DNA of 60,971 bases from NCBI RefSeq assembly GCF_016862755.1, contig NZ_BONO01000027.1:1-60971 (forward strand), written 5' to 3'. Every line of letters starts with the position of its first letter. Within the stretch, counting starts at the first letter, position 1. Below, piece by piece: positions 47,442-56,668 of the stretch. The notes under the pieces are model-generated. The model was not told the origin of the DNA and made no database searches. It saw only the letters and a program-made list of their open reading frames with translations. Source of the stretch: Cellulomonas pakistanensis. GTDB taxonomy: Bacteria; Actinomycetota; Actinomycetes; Actinomycetales; Cellulomonadaceae. A program made the translations under genes and the position numbers.

Positions 47442-49715
47442 ATGAAGTTCACCGACGGCTACTGGCAGACCCTCCCCGGCGTGACGGTGCAGCGCCCGCG
47501 CGCGGTCGACGAGGTCGTGCTGGGCGAGCGGACGCTGACCGCGTACGCCGGCACCGGCCGCCTCGCCACGCGCGGCGACACCCTCAACCACCCGCTCATC
47601 ACGATCACCCTCGACTCGCCCGCCGAGGGGGTGCTCGGCGTGACGATCGAGCACCACCAGGGCGGCGTCGACCCCGGGCCGGCGTTCGCGCTCGCGGACG
47701 CCGCGCCGCACGTGGTGGTCGCCGGGCCCACCGACGACGACCCGCGCGCCTCGCTCACCACCGGCAACCTCACCGCCCGGGTGTCGACGACGGGGGAGTG
47801 GGCGCTCGACGTCGAGGTCGACGGGCGGGTCGTCACCGGCGCCACCTCGCGCGGCGTCGGCGTGATCACGGACGCCGAGGGCCGGCCGTTCGTCCGCGAG
47901 CAGCTCGGCCTCGGCGTGGGCGACCACGTCTACGGGCTCGGCGAGCGGTTCACCCCGTTCGTGAAGAACGGCCAGACCGTCGACATCTGGAACGCGGACG
48001 GCGGCACGTCCTCGGAGCAGTCGTACAAGAACGTGCCGTTCTACCTGACCGACGCGGGCTACGGCGTGTTCGTCGACCACCCCGGGCACGTCTCGTTCGA
48101 GATCGGCTCGGAGGTCGTGTCCCGGACGCAGTTCAGCGTCGCGGGGCAGCGCCTGCGGTACTACGTGATCGCCGGGCCCGACCCCAAGGACGTGCTGCGC
48201 CGGTACACCGCGCTGACCGGCCGCCCGGCCGCGGTGCCGGACTGGTCGTACGGCCTGTGGCTGTCGACCTCGTTCACCACGGACTACGACGAGGCCACCG
48301 TCCTGTCGTTCATCGACGGCATGGCCGAGCGCGGGCTGCCGCTGTCGGTGTTCCACTTCGACTGCTTCTGGATGCGCAAGTTCCACTGGTGCGACTTCGT
48401 CTGGGACCCGGCGACGTTCCCGGACCCGGAGGGCCTGCTCGCGCGGCTGCACGAGCGCGACCTGCAGGTGTGCGTGTGGATCAACCCGTACATCGCGCAG
48501 CGCTCGCACCTGTTCGCCGAGGGCGCCGAGCTCGGGTACCTCGTGAAGCGCGCCGACGGCTCGGTGTGGCAGTGGGACATGTGGCAGGCCGGCATGGGCC
48601 TCGTCGACTTCACCAACCCCAAGGCCACCGCGTGGTTCAAGGGCAAGCTCCGGGCCCTGCTCGACATGGGCGTCGACTGCTTCAAGACCGACTTCGGCGA
48701 GCGGATCCCGACGGACGTCGTCTGGCACGACGGCTCGGACCCCGAGCGGATGCACAACTACTACACGCACCTCTACAACAAGGCGGTCTTCGAGCTGCTC
48801 GAGGAGGTCAGGGGCGAGGGCGAGGCCGTGCTGTTCGCGCGGTCGGCCACCGCCGGCGGCCAGCAGTTCCCCGTGCACTGGGGCGGCGACTGCGAGTCGA
48901 CCTTCGTGTCCATGGCGGAGTCGCTGCGCGGCGGGCTGTCGCTCGCGTCCTCCGGGTTCGGCTACTGGTCGCACGACATCGGCGGGTTCGAGGGCACGCC
49001 CGACCCGGCGGTGTTCAAGCGCTGGCTCGCGTTCGGCCTGCTGTCCTCGCACTCCCGGCTGCACGGCTCGTCGTCGTACCGGGTGCCGTGGGCGTTCGAC
49101 GACGAGTCGGTCAAGGTCACGCAGCGGTTCACCGAGCTCAAGCTCTCGCTCATGCCGTACCTGTCCGCGGTGGGCCGCGAGGCGCACACCGACGGGCTGC
49201 CGGTGATGCGGCCGCTGTTCCTCGAGTTCCCCGGCGACCCGGGCGCGGCGACCGTCGACACCCAGTACGCGCTCGGCCCGTCGCTGCTGGTCGCGCCCGT
49301 GTTCACCGCGGACGGCGACGTCGACGTGTACGTGCCCGAGGGGGAGTGGACGTCGCTGCTCGACGGCTCGACCGTGCACGGGCCGCGGTGGCACCGGCAG
49401 CGGCACGGGTTCGACTCCCTGCCCGTGCTCGTCCGCCCCGGCACGCTGCTGCCCGTCGGCGCGCGCACCGACCGCCCGGACTACGACCACGCCGACGGCG
49501 TCACGCTGCGGGTGTTCGGGCTGGCGGACGGCGCCGAGGCGCGGACCACGGTCCGCGGCGAGGCGGGCGACGTGGAGTTCGTCGCGCGCCGGTCGGGCGC
49601 GACGGTGACCGTCGAGGCGACGGGCGCCGTCCCGGCGACGTGGTCCGTGGCGTCGGCCCTGGGCACCGCGACCGCGGCGCAGGGCGCCCGCGCGGAGCTG
49701 ACGCTGCCCGCCTGA
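47442..49715 (+). CDS. yicI: GH31 alpha-xylosidase (YicI type)
   Basis: 757-aa glycoside hydrolase close in length and motif spacing to E. coli YicI. Nucleophile D417 in FKTDFGERIP, acid/base D483 in HWGGDCESTFVSMAESLRGG, and the sugar-site aromatic/WSHDIGGFEG block. The YicI-specific DCFWM-x-KFHW segment and KTDFGERIPTDV favour alpha-xylosidase over alpha-glucosidase. No signal peptide, so it acts on imported oligosaccharides such as xyloglucan pieces or isoprimeverose. Ninth-nucleotide spacing after the permease puts it in the transport operon. Confidence 0.9.
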   Translation: MKFTDGYWQTLPGVTVQRPRAVDEVVLGERTLTAYAGTGRLATRGDTLNHPLITITLDSPAEGVLGVTIEHHQGGVDPGPAFALADAAPHVVVAGPTDDDPRASLTTGNLTARVSTTGEWALDVEVDGRVVTGATSRGVGVITDAEGRPFVREQLGLGVGDHVYGLGERFTPFVKNGQTVDIWNADGGTSSEQSYKNVPFYLTDAGYGVFVDHPGHVSFEIGSEVVSRTQFSVAGQRLRYYVIAGPDPKDVLRRYTALTGRPAAVPDWSYGLWLSTSFTTDYDEATVLSFIDGMAERGLPLSVFHFDCFWMRKFHWCDFVWDPATFPDPEGLLARLHERDLQVCVWINPYIAQRSHLFAEGAELGYLVKRADGSVWQWDMWQAGMGLVDFTNPKATAWFKGKLRALLDMGVDCFKTDFGERIPTDVVWHDGSDPERMHNYYTHLYNKAVFELLEEVRGEGEAVLFARSATAGGQQFPVHWGGDCESTFVSMAESLRGGLSLASSGFGYWSHDIGGFEGTPDPAVFKRWLAFGLLSSHSRLHGSSSYRVPWAFDDESVKVTQRFTELKLSLMPYLSAVGREAHTDGLPVMRPLFLEFPGDPGAATVDTQYALGPSLLVAPVFTADGDVDVYVPEGEWTSLLDGSTVHGPRWHRQRHGFDSLPVLVRPGTLLPVGARTDRPDYDHADGVTLRVFGLADGAEARTTVRGEAGDVEFVARRSGATVTVEATGAVPATWSVASALGTATAAQGARAELTLPA

Positions 49716-49720
49716 CCCGC

Positions 49721-49780
49721 CCGCGCTCGGGCGCCGCCGCGCCCCGCCGCGCCCGCCGCGCCCGCCGCGCCCCGCCGCAC
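49721..49780. repeat. GC-rich short tandem repeat
   Basis: Four to five copies of a 9-10-bp unit CCGCCGCGC(C) directly after the GH31 gene. Low complexity, non-coding. Confidence 0.45.
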
Positions 49781-49856
49781 TCGCCGAGACCCACTGATCC
49801 GACCGAGACCCCCGCCCGCGACGGGTGGGCTCGGCGGAATCAGTGGGTCTCGGCGA
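49781..49856. repeat. large palindromic element downstream of the GH31 gene
   Basis: The outer 18 bp pair perfectly (49781-49798, TCGCCGAGACCCACTGAT, with 49839-49856), then a further imperfect arm follows (CCGACCGAGACCC against GGGCTCGGCGG), giving arms of about 33 bp around a CCGCCCGCGAC loop. CCGAGACCC is repeated directly at 49784 and 49803. It may terminate the operon, and its ends resemble the inverted repeat at 25631. Confidence 0.6.
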
Positions 49857-49890
49857 CCGAGAAGCGGCACGCGCGCCCGACGAGGGGTGC

Positions 49891-49902
49891 GGGAGCGCTC
49901 CC
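49891..49902. promoter_or_regulatory. CebR/CelR-type operator before the GH1 gene
   Basis: The perfect palindrome GGGAGCGCTCCC is the core of the cellobiose repressor site known from Streptomyces (TGGGAGCGCTCCCA). It lies 66 bp upstream of the beta-glucosidase start. Confidence 0.7.
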
Positions 49903-49911
49903 ACCTTCGTG

Positions 49912-49928
49912 TATCGTAACGATTCGAC
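49912..49928 (+). promoter_or_regulatory. promoter/operator O5 before the GH1 gene
   Basis: TATCGTAACGATTCGAC is identical at 15 of 17 positions to the block at 42874-42890 before the transport operon. Within it ATCGT-A-ACGAT is a dyad and TATCGT can serve as -10. It links the GH1 gene to the LacI regulon of the island. Confidence 0.6.
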
Positions 49929-49967
49929 AGCGCCGTCCCGCGGCTCGACCTGAACCGAGGAACCCCT

Positions 49968-51422
<1,455 letters not shown>

Positions 51423-51466
51423 CGCCGGCGTCCCGGGCCTCCGAACCCGGGGCCGCACGCACGCCC

Positions 51467-51496
51467 GAGGGCGGCCGCCGCACGGTGGCCGCCCTC
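51467..51496 (+). terminator. terminator of the GH1 gene
   Basis: GAGGGCGGCC (51467-51476) pairs with GGCCGCCCTC (51487-51496), 10-nt loop, 45 nt after the stop. Confidence 0.65.
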
Positions 51497-51509
51497 CGGC
51501 GCGCCGGGG

Positions 51510-51515
51510 GATGAT
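51510..51515 (+). promoter_or_regulatory. -10-like box, leaderless geometry (51522 gene)
   Basis: GATGAT, 6 nt, then GTG at 51522. Confidence 0.4.
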
Positions 51516-51521
51516 CGGGGC

Positions 51522-51833
51522 GTGCCGTCCTCCCGCCGCTCCGGCAAGCGCCCCTACGCCGCCGAGCACGTCCCGCTCGACCTCGACCGGGTGCGCGGCG
51601 GCCGCACGTCGGAGGAGGCCGCCGACGGGGCGTGGACCGTGCAGCGCGTCGGCGGCTCGGACCGCACGTTCCGCTGCCCGGGCTGCGACCAGGAGATCGC
51701 GCCGGGCACGCCGCACGTCGTCGCGTGGCGGTCGGACGGGCTGTTCGGGGCCGACTCCGCGCTCGCCGACCGGCGGCACTGGCACTCCGCGTGCTGGGCC
51801 GCGCGGCACCGGAGGGGGCCGACGCGGCGCTGA
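51522..51833 (+). CDS. small Cys/His protein of unknown function
   Basis: 103-aa basic protein. It has a probable metal-binding knuckle CPGC followed by H and by HWHSACW (pattern C-x2-C ... H-x-H-x2-C), suggesting a zinc site. Similar proteins are sometimes labelled ATP/GTP-binding in actinobacterial genomes without evidence; no nucleotide motif is visible here. Lies 23 nt before a hydrolase gene that has its own -10 box. Confidence 0.7.
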   Translation: MPSSRRSGKRPYAAEHVPLDLDRVRGGRTSEEAADGAWTVQRVGGSDRTFRCPGCDQEIAPGTPHVVAWRSDGLFGADSALADRRHWHSACWAARHRRGPTRR

Positions 51834-51842
51834 CCGCCGGAC

Positions 51843-51848
51843 TACGCT
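51843..51848 (+). promoter_or_regulatory. -10 box of a leaderless or near-leaderless transcript (51857 gene)
   Basis: TACGCT, then a GTG after 5 nt (51854) and an in-frame ATG after 8 nt (51857). Confidence 0.45.
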
Positions 51849-51856
51849 CGACCGTG

Positions 51857-52687
51857 ATGACGACCGCAGCCGCTCCCACGCCCATCCGCTCGCTCACCGT
51901 CCTGCCCGCGCACCGCGAGGAGGTCGAGCTGCACACCGCCGACGGCCTCACGCTGGTCGGCGAGCTGGCCCTCCCGGTCGACCCGGACGGCACCCCGCGG
52001 ACCCCCGCGGCGACGCTGGTGACTCTGCACCCGCTGCCGACCCACGGCGGCTACATGGACTCGCACGTGCTGCGGAAGGCCGCCTGGCGGCTGCCGGCGC
52101 TCGCCGACGTGGCCGTCCTGCGGTTCAACACCCGGGGCACGTCGAGCCCGCGCGGCACCAGCGAGGGCGCGTTCGACGGCGGGGTCGGCGAGAAGTTCGA
52201 CGTGCACGCCGCGATCGAGCTCGCCGAGTTCCGCGACCTGCCGCACCCGTGGCTGGTCGGCTGGTCGTTCGGCACCGAGCTCGCGCTCATGCACGGCCTC
52301 GACCCCGCGGTCGAGGGGGCCGTCCTGCTGTCGCCGCCGCTGCACCGCGCCACCGACGCCGACCTCGACGCCTGGGACGCCGACGGCAAGCCGCTCGTGG
52401 TTCTGGTCCCCGAGCACGACGACTACCTGCGCCCCGCCGAGGCCCGCCAGCGGTTCGGCCGCGTCCGCCAGGCCGAGGTCGTCGCGGTCGACGGTGCCAA
52501 GCACCTGTGGGTGGGGGAGCCGTACGTGCGCCGGGTGCTCGACGAGATCGTCGCTCGCGTGCGCCCGGACCTGCCGCTGCCGCTCCCGACGACCTGGGAC
52601 GGCCCGAGCGAGCAGGCCGAGTCGCCCGCCGTGCCGCAGTCGCCCGACGGCGAGGCCTTCGCCGGCTCCGACCAGGAGGACGCATGA
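51857..52687 (+). CDS. alpha/beta hydrolase
   Basis: 276-aa alpha/beta-fold hydrolase. Nucleophile elbow GWSFGTE (serine), preceded by VAVLRFNTRGTSSPRG, and a late VAVDGAKHLW carrying the catalytic histidine region; EHDDYLRP supplies the acid. Resembles small lipase/peptidase-like hydrolases that act on acyl esters. The last 35 residues are a Ser/Pro/Glu-rich tail. Stop overlaps the following hydrolase by 4 bp. Confidence 0.82.
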   Translation: MTTAAAPTPIRSLTVLPAHREEVELHTADGLTLVGELALPVDPDGTPRTPAATLVTLHPLPTHGGYMDSHVLRKAAWRLPALADVAVLRFNTRGTSSPRGTSEGAFDGGVGEKFDVHAAIELAEFRDLPHPWLVGWSFGTELALMHGLDPAVEGAVLLSPPLHRATDADLDAWDADGKPLVVLVPEHDDYLRPAEARQRFGRVRQAEVVAVDGAKHLWVGEPYVRRVLDEIVARVRPDLPLPLPTTWDGPSEQAESPAVPQSPDGEAFAGSDQEDA

Positions 52688-53460
52688 CCGCCACCGTCAC
52701 GCTGCACGCCCTGCGTCCGGGGACCGGGGTGCCGCTCGTGCTGCTGCACGCCTTCCCCCTCGACTCCCGGATGTGGGCCGACGTCGCGCCGCTGCTCGAC
52801 GGCCCGGTGCTCGCGGTCGACCTGCCCGGGATGGGGGCGGCGCAGGGCGTCGCGCTGCCGGAGCCGTCGCTCGAGGCGGCGGCCGACGCGGTGGCCGCGG
52901 TGCTCGCCGAGGCGGGGCACGGCCGCGCCGTCGTCGCCGGCCTGTCCATGGGCGGCTACGTGGCGCTGGCGCTGACCGAGCGGCACCCCGGGCTGGTCGC
53001 CGGGCTCGGTCTGCTCGACACCAAGGCGACCGCCGACGCGGACGAGGCGCGCGCCAACCGGCTGCGGGTCGCCGACGCGGTCGAGTCCGGAGGGACGGTG
53101 GACGAGGTGCTGCCCATGGCGACCGCGCTGCTCGGCGCCGCGGCCCGAGGGCGTCCCGAGCTCGTCGCCCGGCTCGAGGCGCTCATCGGCGCGCAGCCGC
53201 CGGCCGGTGTGGCGTGGTCCCAGCGCGCGATGGCGGCGCGCCCGGACCGCTCGGCGGTGCTCGCCGGGTACCGGGGGCCGGCGCTGGTGCTCGTCGGCGA
53301 GGAGGACCAGCCGACGCCGGTCGCCGGCGCCCGCGAGATGGCGGACGCCCTGGGCGTCGAGGCCGTCGTCGTGCCGGGCGCGGGGCACCTGACGGCGGTG
53401 GAGACCCCGTCCGCGGTGGCGGAGGCGCTGGGCGCGCTGGCCGGGCGGGCTCGGGGCTGA
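52684..53460 (+). CDS. alpha/beta hydrolase
   Basis: 258-aa alpha/beta hydrolase of the PcaD/BioH-like group. Oxyanion segment LLHAFPLDSRMW, nucleophile elbow GLSMGGY (Ser), acid in VLVGEEDQPTP, and histidine in VPGAGHLTAVETP. Translationally coupled to the preceding hydrolase (ATGA). Not similar enough to that gene to call a recent duplicate. Substrate unknown. Confidence 0.88.
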   Translation: MTATVTLHALRPGTGVPLVLLHAFPLDSRMWADVAPLLDGPVLAVDLPGMGAAQGVALPEPSLEAAADAVAAVLAEAGHGRAVVAGLSMGGYVALALTERHPGLVAGLGLLDTKATADADEARANRLRVADAVESGGTVDEVLPMATALLGAAARGRPELVARLEALIGAQPPAGVAWSQRAMAARPDRSAVLAGYRGPALVLVGEEDQPTPVAGAREMADALGVEAVVVPGAGHLTAVETPSAVAEALGALAGRARG

Positions 53461-53466
53461 CGTCCC

Positions 53467-53516
53467 CGGCTGGTCGCGCGGCGCGGCTCGTCGCGCGGGC
53501 CCGGCTGCTCGCGCGG
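53467..53516. repeat. three tandem 15-bp repeats
   Basis: CGGCTGGTCGCGCGG, CGGCTCGTCGCGCGG and CGGCTGCTCGCGCGG at 53467, 53484 and 53502 (17-18-bp period) in the short gap after the hydrolase gene. They differ only at two adjacent positions in the middle. Confidence 0.6.
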
Positions 53517-53533
53517 GTCTCGCTGATCGATCG

Positions 53534-53550
53534 GGCGTTCGGGGAACGCC
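53534..53550. terminator. possible bidirectional terminator
   Basis: GGCGTTC-GGG-GAACGCC, a 7-bp perfect stem between the convergent genes ending at 53460 and 53588. Confidence 0.45.
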
Positions 53551-53587
53551 GGCTGGCGCGGCCGTGCGTCGGCGCGCCGGCCGTGCC

Positions 53588-54223
53588 TCAGGCGGTCGCG
53601 TCGCCCAGCGCGCGGGCGAGCGCGACCGGCAGGTCCAGCGACTCCCCGTCCTTGCCGCCGGCGCCGATGACGAGCGGCGGGTCCTGCGGCTCCGGCCGCA
53701 CGCCGCGCAGCCGCGCGCCCAGGGACGGCGGCACCGTGAGCACGTAGAAGCCGCCGTCGGTGCCGACCGCGACGGTGCGGTCCCGGCGCAGGTACCAGCC
53801 CTCGAGCGGGGTGCGGTACCGGCCGCGGCCGCCGTACCCCTGCGCGTGCAGCGGCTCGGGCGCGACGCCGCGGGCGCGCGCGTCGGCGACGAACCGGGCG
53901 ATCAGCTCGCGCGCGCGGGCCGACTCGGCCTGGCGCCGGGCGCGCAGCGCGGCCTCGTGGGCGTCCGCGGCCTCGCGGCGGCGGGAGCGCCAGTCGGCCG
54001 CGGGGGAGACGGGCGCGTGACCCGCACCCGGCGCGTGGCCCGCATCCGGCGCGTCGCCGGCGTCGTGCGCGTCCGGCGCGGAGGTGCCGGCAGCGGCTTC
54101 TTCGGGCGCCGGGGTGCCGGGCCCGGAGGTGCGGGGCGCGGCGCCGCCGTCCGGTGCAGCACCGTCGGGCACGCCGGCGGCGCCGGACCCGACCGGGTCC
54201 GGCGCCGCCTCGCGCTCGCTCAC
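53588..54223 (-). CDS. hypothetical protein with disordered N-terminus (211 aa)
   Basis: Not recognised. Residues 1-75 are Ala/Pro/Gly/Asp-rich and probably disordered. Residues about 75-100 form a charged helix (RRREAADAHEAALRARRQAE), followed by a conserved-looking globular region with GYGGRGRYRTPLEGWYLRRD and TVAVGTDGGFYVLTVP. The GTG start overlaps the stop of the large coiled-coil gene (GTGA), so the two are translationally coupled and may act together. Confidence 0.75.
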   Translation of the reverse strand: MSEREAAPDPVGSGAAGVPDGAAPDGGAAPRTSGPGTPAPEEAAAGTSAPDAHDAGDAPDAGHAPGAGHAPVSPAADWRSRRREAADAHEAALRARRQAESARARELIARFVADARARGVAPEPLHAQGYGGRGRYRTPLEGWYLRRDRTVAVGTDGGFYVLTVPPSLGARLRGVRPEPQDPPLVIGAGGKDGESLDLPVALARALGDATA

Positions 54224-56460
54224 TTGTCGGCCGGTGCGGCCGCGGCCTCGTCCTCGGACGGCTGCGCACCGGCGGGTTCCTGGGCCGCCGCGGCGGCCTC
54301 CTTCGCCGCGGCCGGCCGCTCCGCGTCCTGGGCGGCCCTCGGGTCGGCCGGCGCCGGCACGCGTGTCGCGTCGGCGGCCGTCGTGCCGCCGACCTGCGCG
54401 TCGCCGACCTTCACGTCGCCGGTCGGGGCACCGTCCTTCGCGTCGCCGGTCGGGCCACCGTCCTTCGCGTCGACGGCCTTGCCGTCCTCGCCCGTGGCGG
54501 GCGCCGCCACGGCGGGCGTCGCCGCCGACACGGGCGCCGGGCGGCCCTTGCCGCGCGCCGGTCGCGCCGCCGGGCGGGCCGCCTGCTTGGCGTCGAACTG
54601 CGCCTGCGCCGCGTCGGCCTTCTCCAGCGTCGTCCGGTTCGGCACCGGGTCGTGGCCGAGCAGGTTCCGCAGCTCGTCCAGGTAGGACGTGATCGACTCG
54701 CGCTGGCGGTTGAGGTCCTCGACCTGGCGCTGCGCCGTGGTGCGCTCGCGCTCGGACTCGGCCATCGCCTCGGACAGCGTCTTCTCGGCGTGCTCGCGGG
54801 CCTCGGCGACGACGCGGTCGGCGTTCGCCCGGGCGTTCGACAGCAGCTCCTTGGAGTGGTTCTGCGAGTCGACGCGGATCTTCTCGGCCTGCTCCAGCGC
54901 CTTCGCCACCCGCTGCTCGGCGTCCGCGGCGTGCGCCTCGGCGTCGGAGACGAGCTTCTCGGTCTCGGCGCGCGCGGTGGCGTGCCGCTCGGCGTCGGCC
55001 CGCTCGGCCGCCTCGCGCTGCGCGGCGATCTGCAGCTCGGCGTCGGCGAGCGCCTGCCGCGCCTGCGCGGTGAGGGCGTCGGCCTCGGCGCGGGCCGCGG
55101 ACCGGACCTCCTCGGCCGCGCGGGTCGCCTCGGTGAGCTGCCGCTCGACGTCCAGGCGGGTGGCCTCCCGCAGCTCGGCCACCTCGCGCTCGGTCCGCTC
55201 ACGCAGCTCCGTGGTCTCGCGCTCGGTCCGCTCGCGCAGCTCCGTGGTCTCGCGCTCGGCGAGCGCGCGCAGCGTCGCGGCCTCGTGCTCGGTCCGCTCC
55301 CGCAGCTCGGTGGTCTCGCGCTCGGCGGCGGCCCGGAGCCCGCTCGCGTACTGCTCGGACTCCGCCCGGGTGGCGGCGAGCGCCTGCTCGGCCTCCTGCC
55401 GGGTCGCGGCGATCTCGTCGGCGACCGCGGCGCGCAGCTCGCCGGTCTCCCGGTCGGCGGTCGCGCGCACGAAGCCGGAGTACTGCTCGGCCTCGGCGCG
55501 CAGCGCGGTCGTCTCCGCGGTCGCGCGCTGCTGCAGCTCGGCGGCGGCCCGCTCGGCGGCGGCCCGGACCGAGTCGGCGTGCGCGGCGGCGTCGGCGCGC
55601 AGCGCGCGAGCCTCCTCGTTCGCCGCCTGCCGCGCCTCGGCGATCTCGGTCGCGGCGACCGACCGCTGCATGGCGGCCCAGCGCTCCGCCTCGGTGCGCA
55701 GCTCGGCGAGCTCGGCGGTCACGCGCTGGCGCAGCGCGGTCGTCTCCGCGTCGGCCGCCTGGCGCAGGTCCTGGTCGTAGCGCTCGGCGTCCGCGCGCAT
55801 CGCCGTGGTCTCCGTCTCGGTGCGCGTGCGCAGCTCCTCGGCGGCCTGCTCGGTGCTGATCCGCAGCTCGGTCGTCTCGCGCTCGACCGTCGCGCGGAGC
55901 GTGCCGAGCTCGCGCTCGAGCGTCGCACGGCGCTCGCTCTCCTCCGTCTGGATCGCGGTCTGGATCCGGGCGGCCTCGCGCTCCGCCGACCCGACCAGCT
56001 CCTCCGCGCGCCGCTGCGCGCCGGTGAGCGTGCTCTCCGCCTCGGTGTGCGCGGTCGACCGCTCCTCCGTCGCCTCGCGGCGCGCGGTCGCCAGCATCTC
56101 GGCCACCTCGTTCTCCGCGCGGGCGCGGAGCTGGCCGGCGGCGAGCCGCGCCCGGGCGAGGGCGTCGGACGCCTGGGCGTTCGCCTGCTGCACGACGTCC
56201 GACGACTGCTCCTCGGCGGAGCGCAGCAGCATCTCGATCCGCGAGCCGAGACCCGAGTACGTGGGGCGCTCGGCCTCGCGCAGCTGGCGGTGCGCCTCGG
56301 ACAGCTCGCCCGAGATCTGCAGCACCCGCTCGTCCATCGACGCGACCTGGTTGCGGGCGTCCTGCAGCGCGCGCTCGAGCTCCGACATCCGGGTGTCGAC
56401 GGGTCCGCGGTCGTAGCCACGGAAGTTGACCACGGGGAAGGGCGTACGGTCGTCTGCCAC
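54220..56460 (-). CDS. large coiled-coil protein, DivIVA/Scy-like
   Basis: 746 aa. The N-terminus FPVVNFRGYDRGPVDTRMSEL resembles the DivIVA membrane-curvature motif (FxxxxRGYDxxEVD). Residues about 25-600 are an almost unbroken Ala/Glu/Arg coiled coil with 11-residue repeats, clearest in three copies of ERETTELRERT near residues 395-430. The last 145 residues are disordered, with DAKDG-x-PTGD repeats. This resembles Streptomyces Scy/FilP polarity scaffolds. GTG with AGGAGGAA upstream; a -10-like TACCCT lies at 56551-56556 on this strand. Confidence 0.75.
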   Translation of the reverse strand: MADDRTPFPVVNFRGYDRGPVDTRMSELERALQDARNQVASMDERVLQISGELSEAHRQLREAERPTYSGLGSRIEMLLRSAEEQSSDVVQQANAQASDALARARLAAGQLRARAENEVAEMLATARREATEERSTAHTEAESTLTGAQRRAEELVGSAEREAARIQTAIQTEESERRATLERELGTLRATVERETTELRISTEQAAEELRTRTETETTAMRADAERYDQDLRQAADAETTALRQRVTAELAELRTEAERWAAMQRSVAATEIAEARQAANEEARALRADAAAHADSVRAAAERAAAELQQRATAETTALRAEAEQYSGFVRATADRETGELRAAVADEIAATRQEAEQALAATRAESEQYASGLRAAAERETTELRERTEHEAATLRALAERETTELRERTERETTELRERTEREVAELREATRLDVERQLTEATRAAEEVRSAARAEADALTAQARQALADAELQIAAQREAAERADAERHATARAETEKLVSDAEAHAADAEQRVAKALEQAEKIRVDSQNHSKELLSNARANADRVVAEAREHAEKTLSEAMAESERERTTAQRQVEDLNRQRESITSYLDELRNLLGHDPVPNRTTLEKADAAQAQFDAKQAARPAARPARGKGRPAPVSAATPAVAAPATGEDGKAVDAKDGGPTGDAKDGAPTGDVKVGDAQVGGTTAADATRVPAPADPRAAQDAERPAAAKEAAAAAQEPAGAQPSEDEAAAAPADK

Positions 56461-56550
56461 GAAGTTCCTCCTGCGAGCGCGCGCGAGCGCTTGTGGGGAC
56501 GGCCTCCGGGCGGGAGGCTCGGGGCGTCGGTCGGCCCGCGTCCGCCGTCC

Positions 56551-56556
56551 AGGGTA
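56551..56556 (-). promoter_or_regulatory. -10 box of the coiled-coil gene
   Basis: Minus-strand TACCCT, giving a leader of about 85 nt before the GTG at 56460. Confidence 0.4.
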
Positions 56557-56635
56557 TCGGCAGGCCCGCGCCGCGGGACACCGTCGCCCGGCCCCCTCAG
56601 CCGCCCGATTTGCCCGGACCCCGAGGTGGTCCGCC

Positions 56636-56641
56636 TATCCT
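56636..56641 (+). promoter_or_regulatory. -10 box of the envelope-protein operon
   Basis: TATCCT about 27 nt before the GTG at 56669; TTGCCC at 56610 is a possible -35 but 20 nt away. Confidence 0.4.
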
Positions 56642-56668
56642 GGGCTGTCACGTTCGAGAGGAAGATGC

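Noticed and set aside
49721..49856. CRISPR-like array
   Set aside because: The units are 9-10 bp without spacers and the larger part is a single palindrome; no cas genes nearby.
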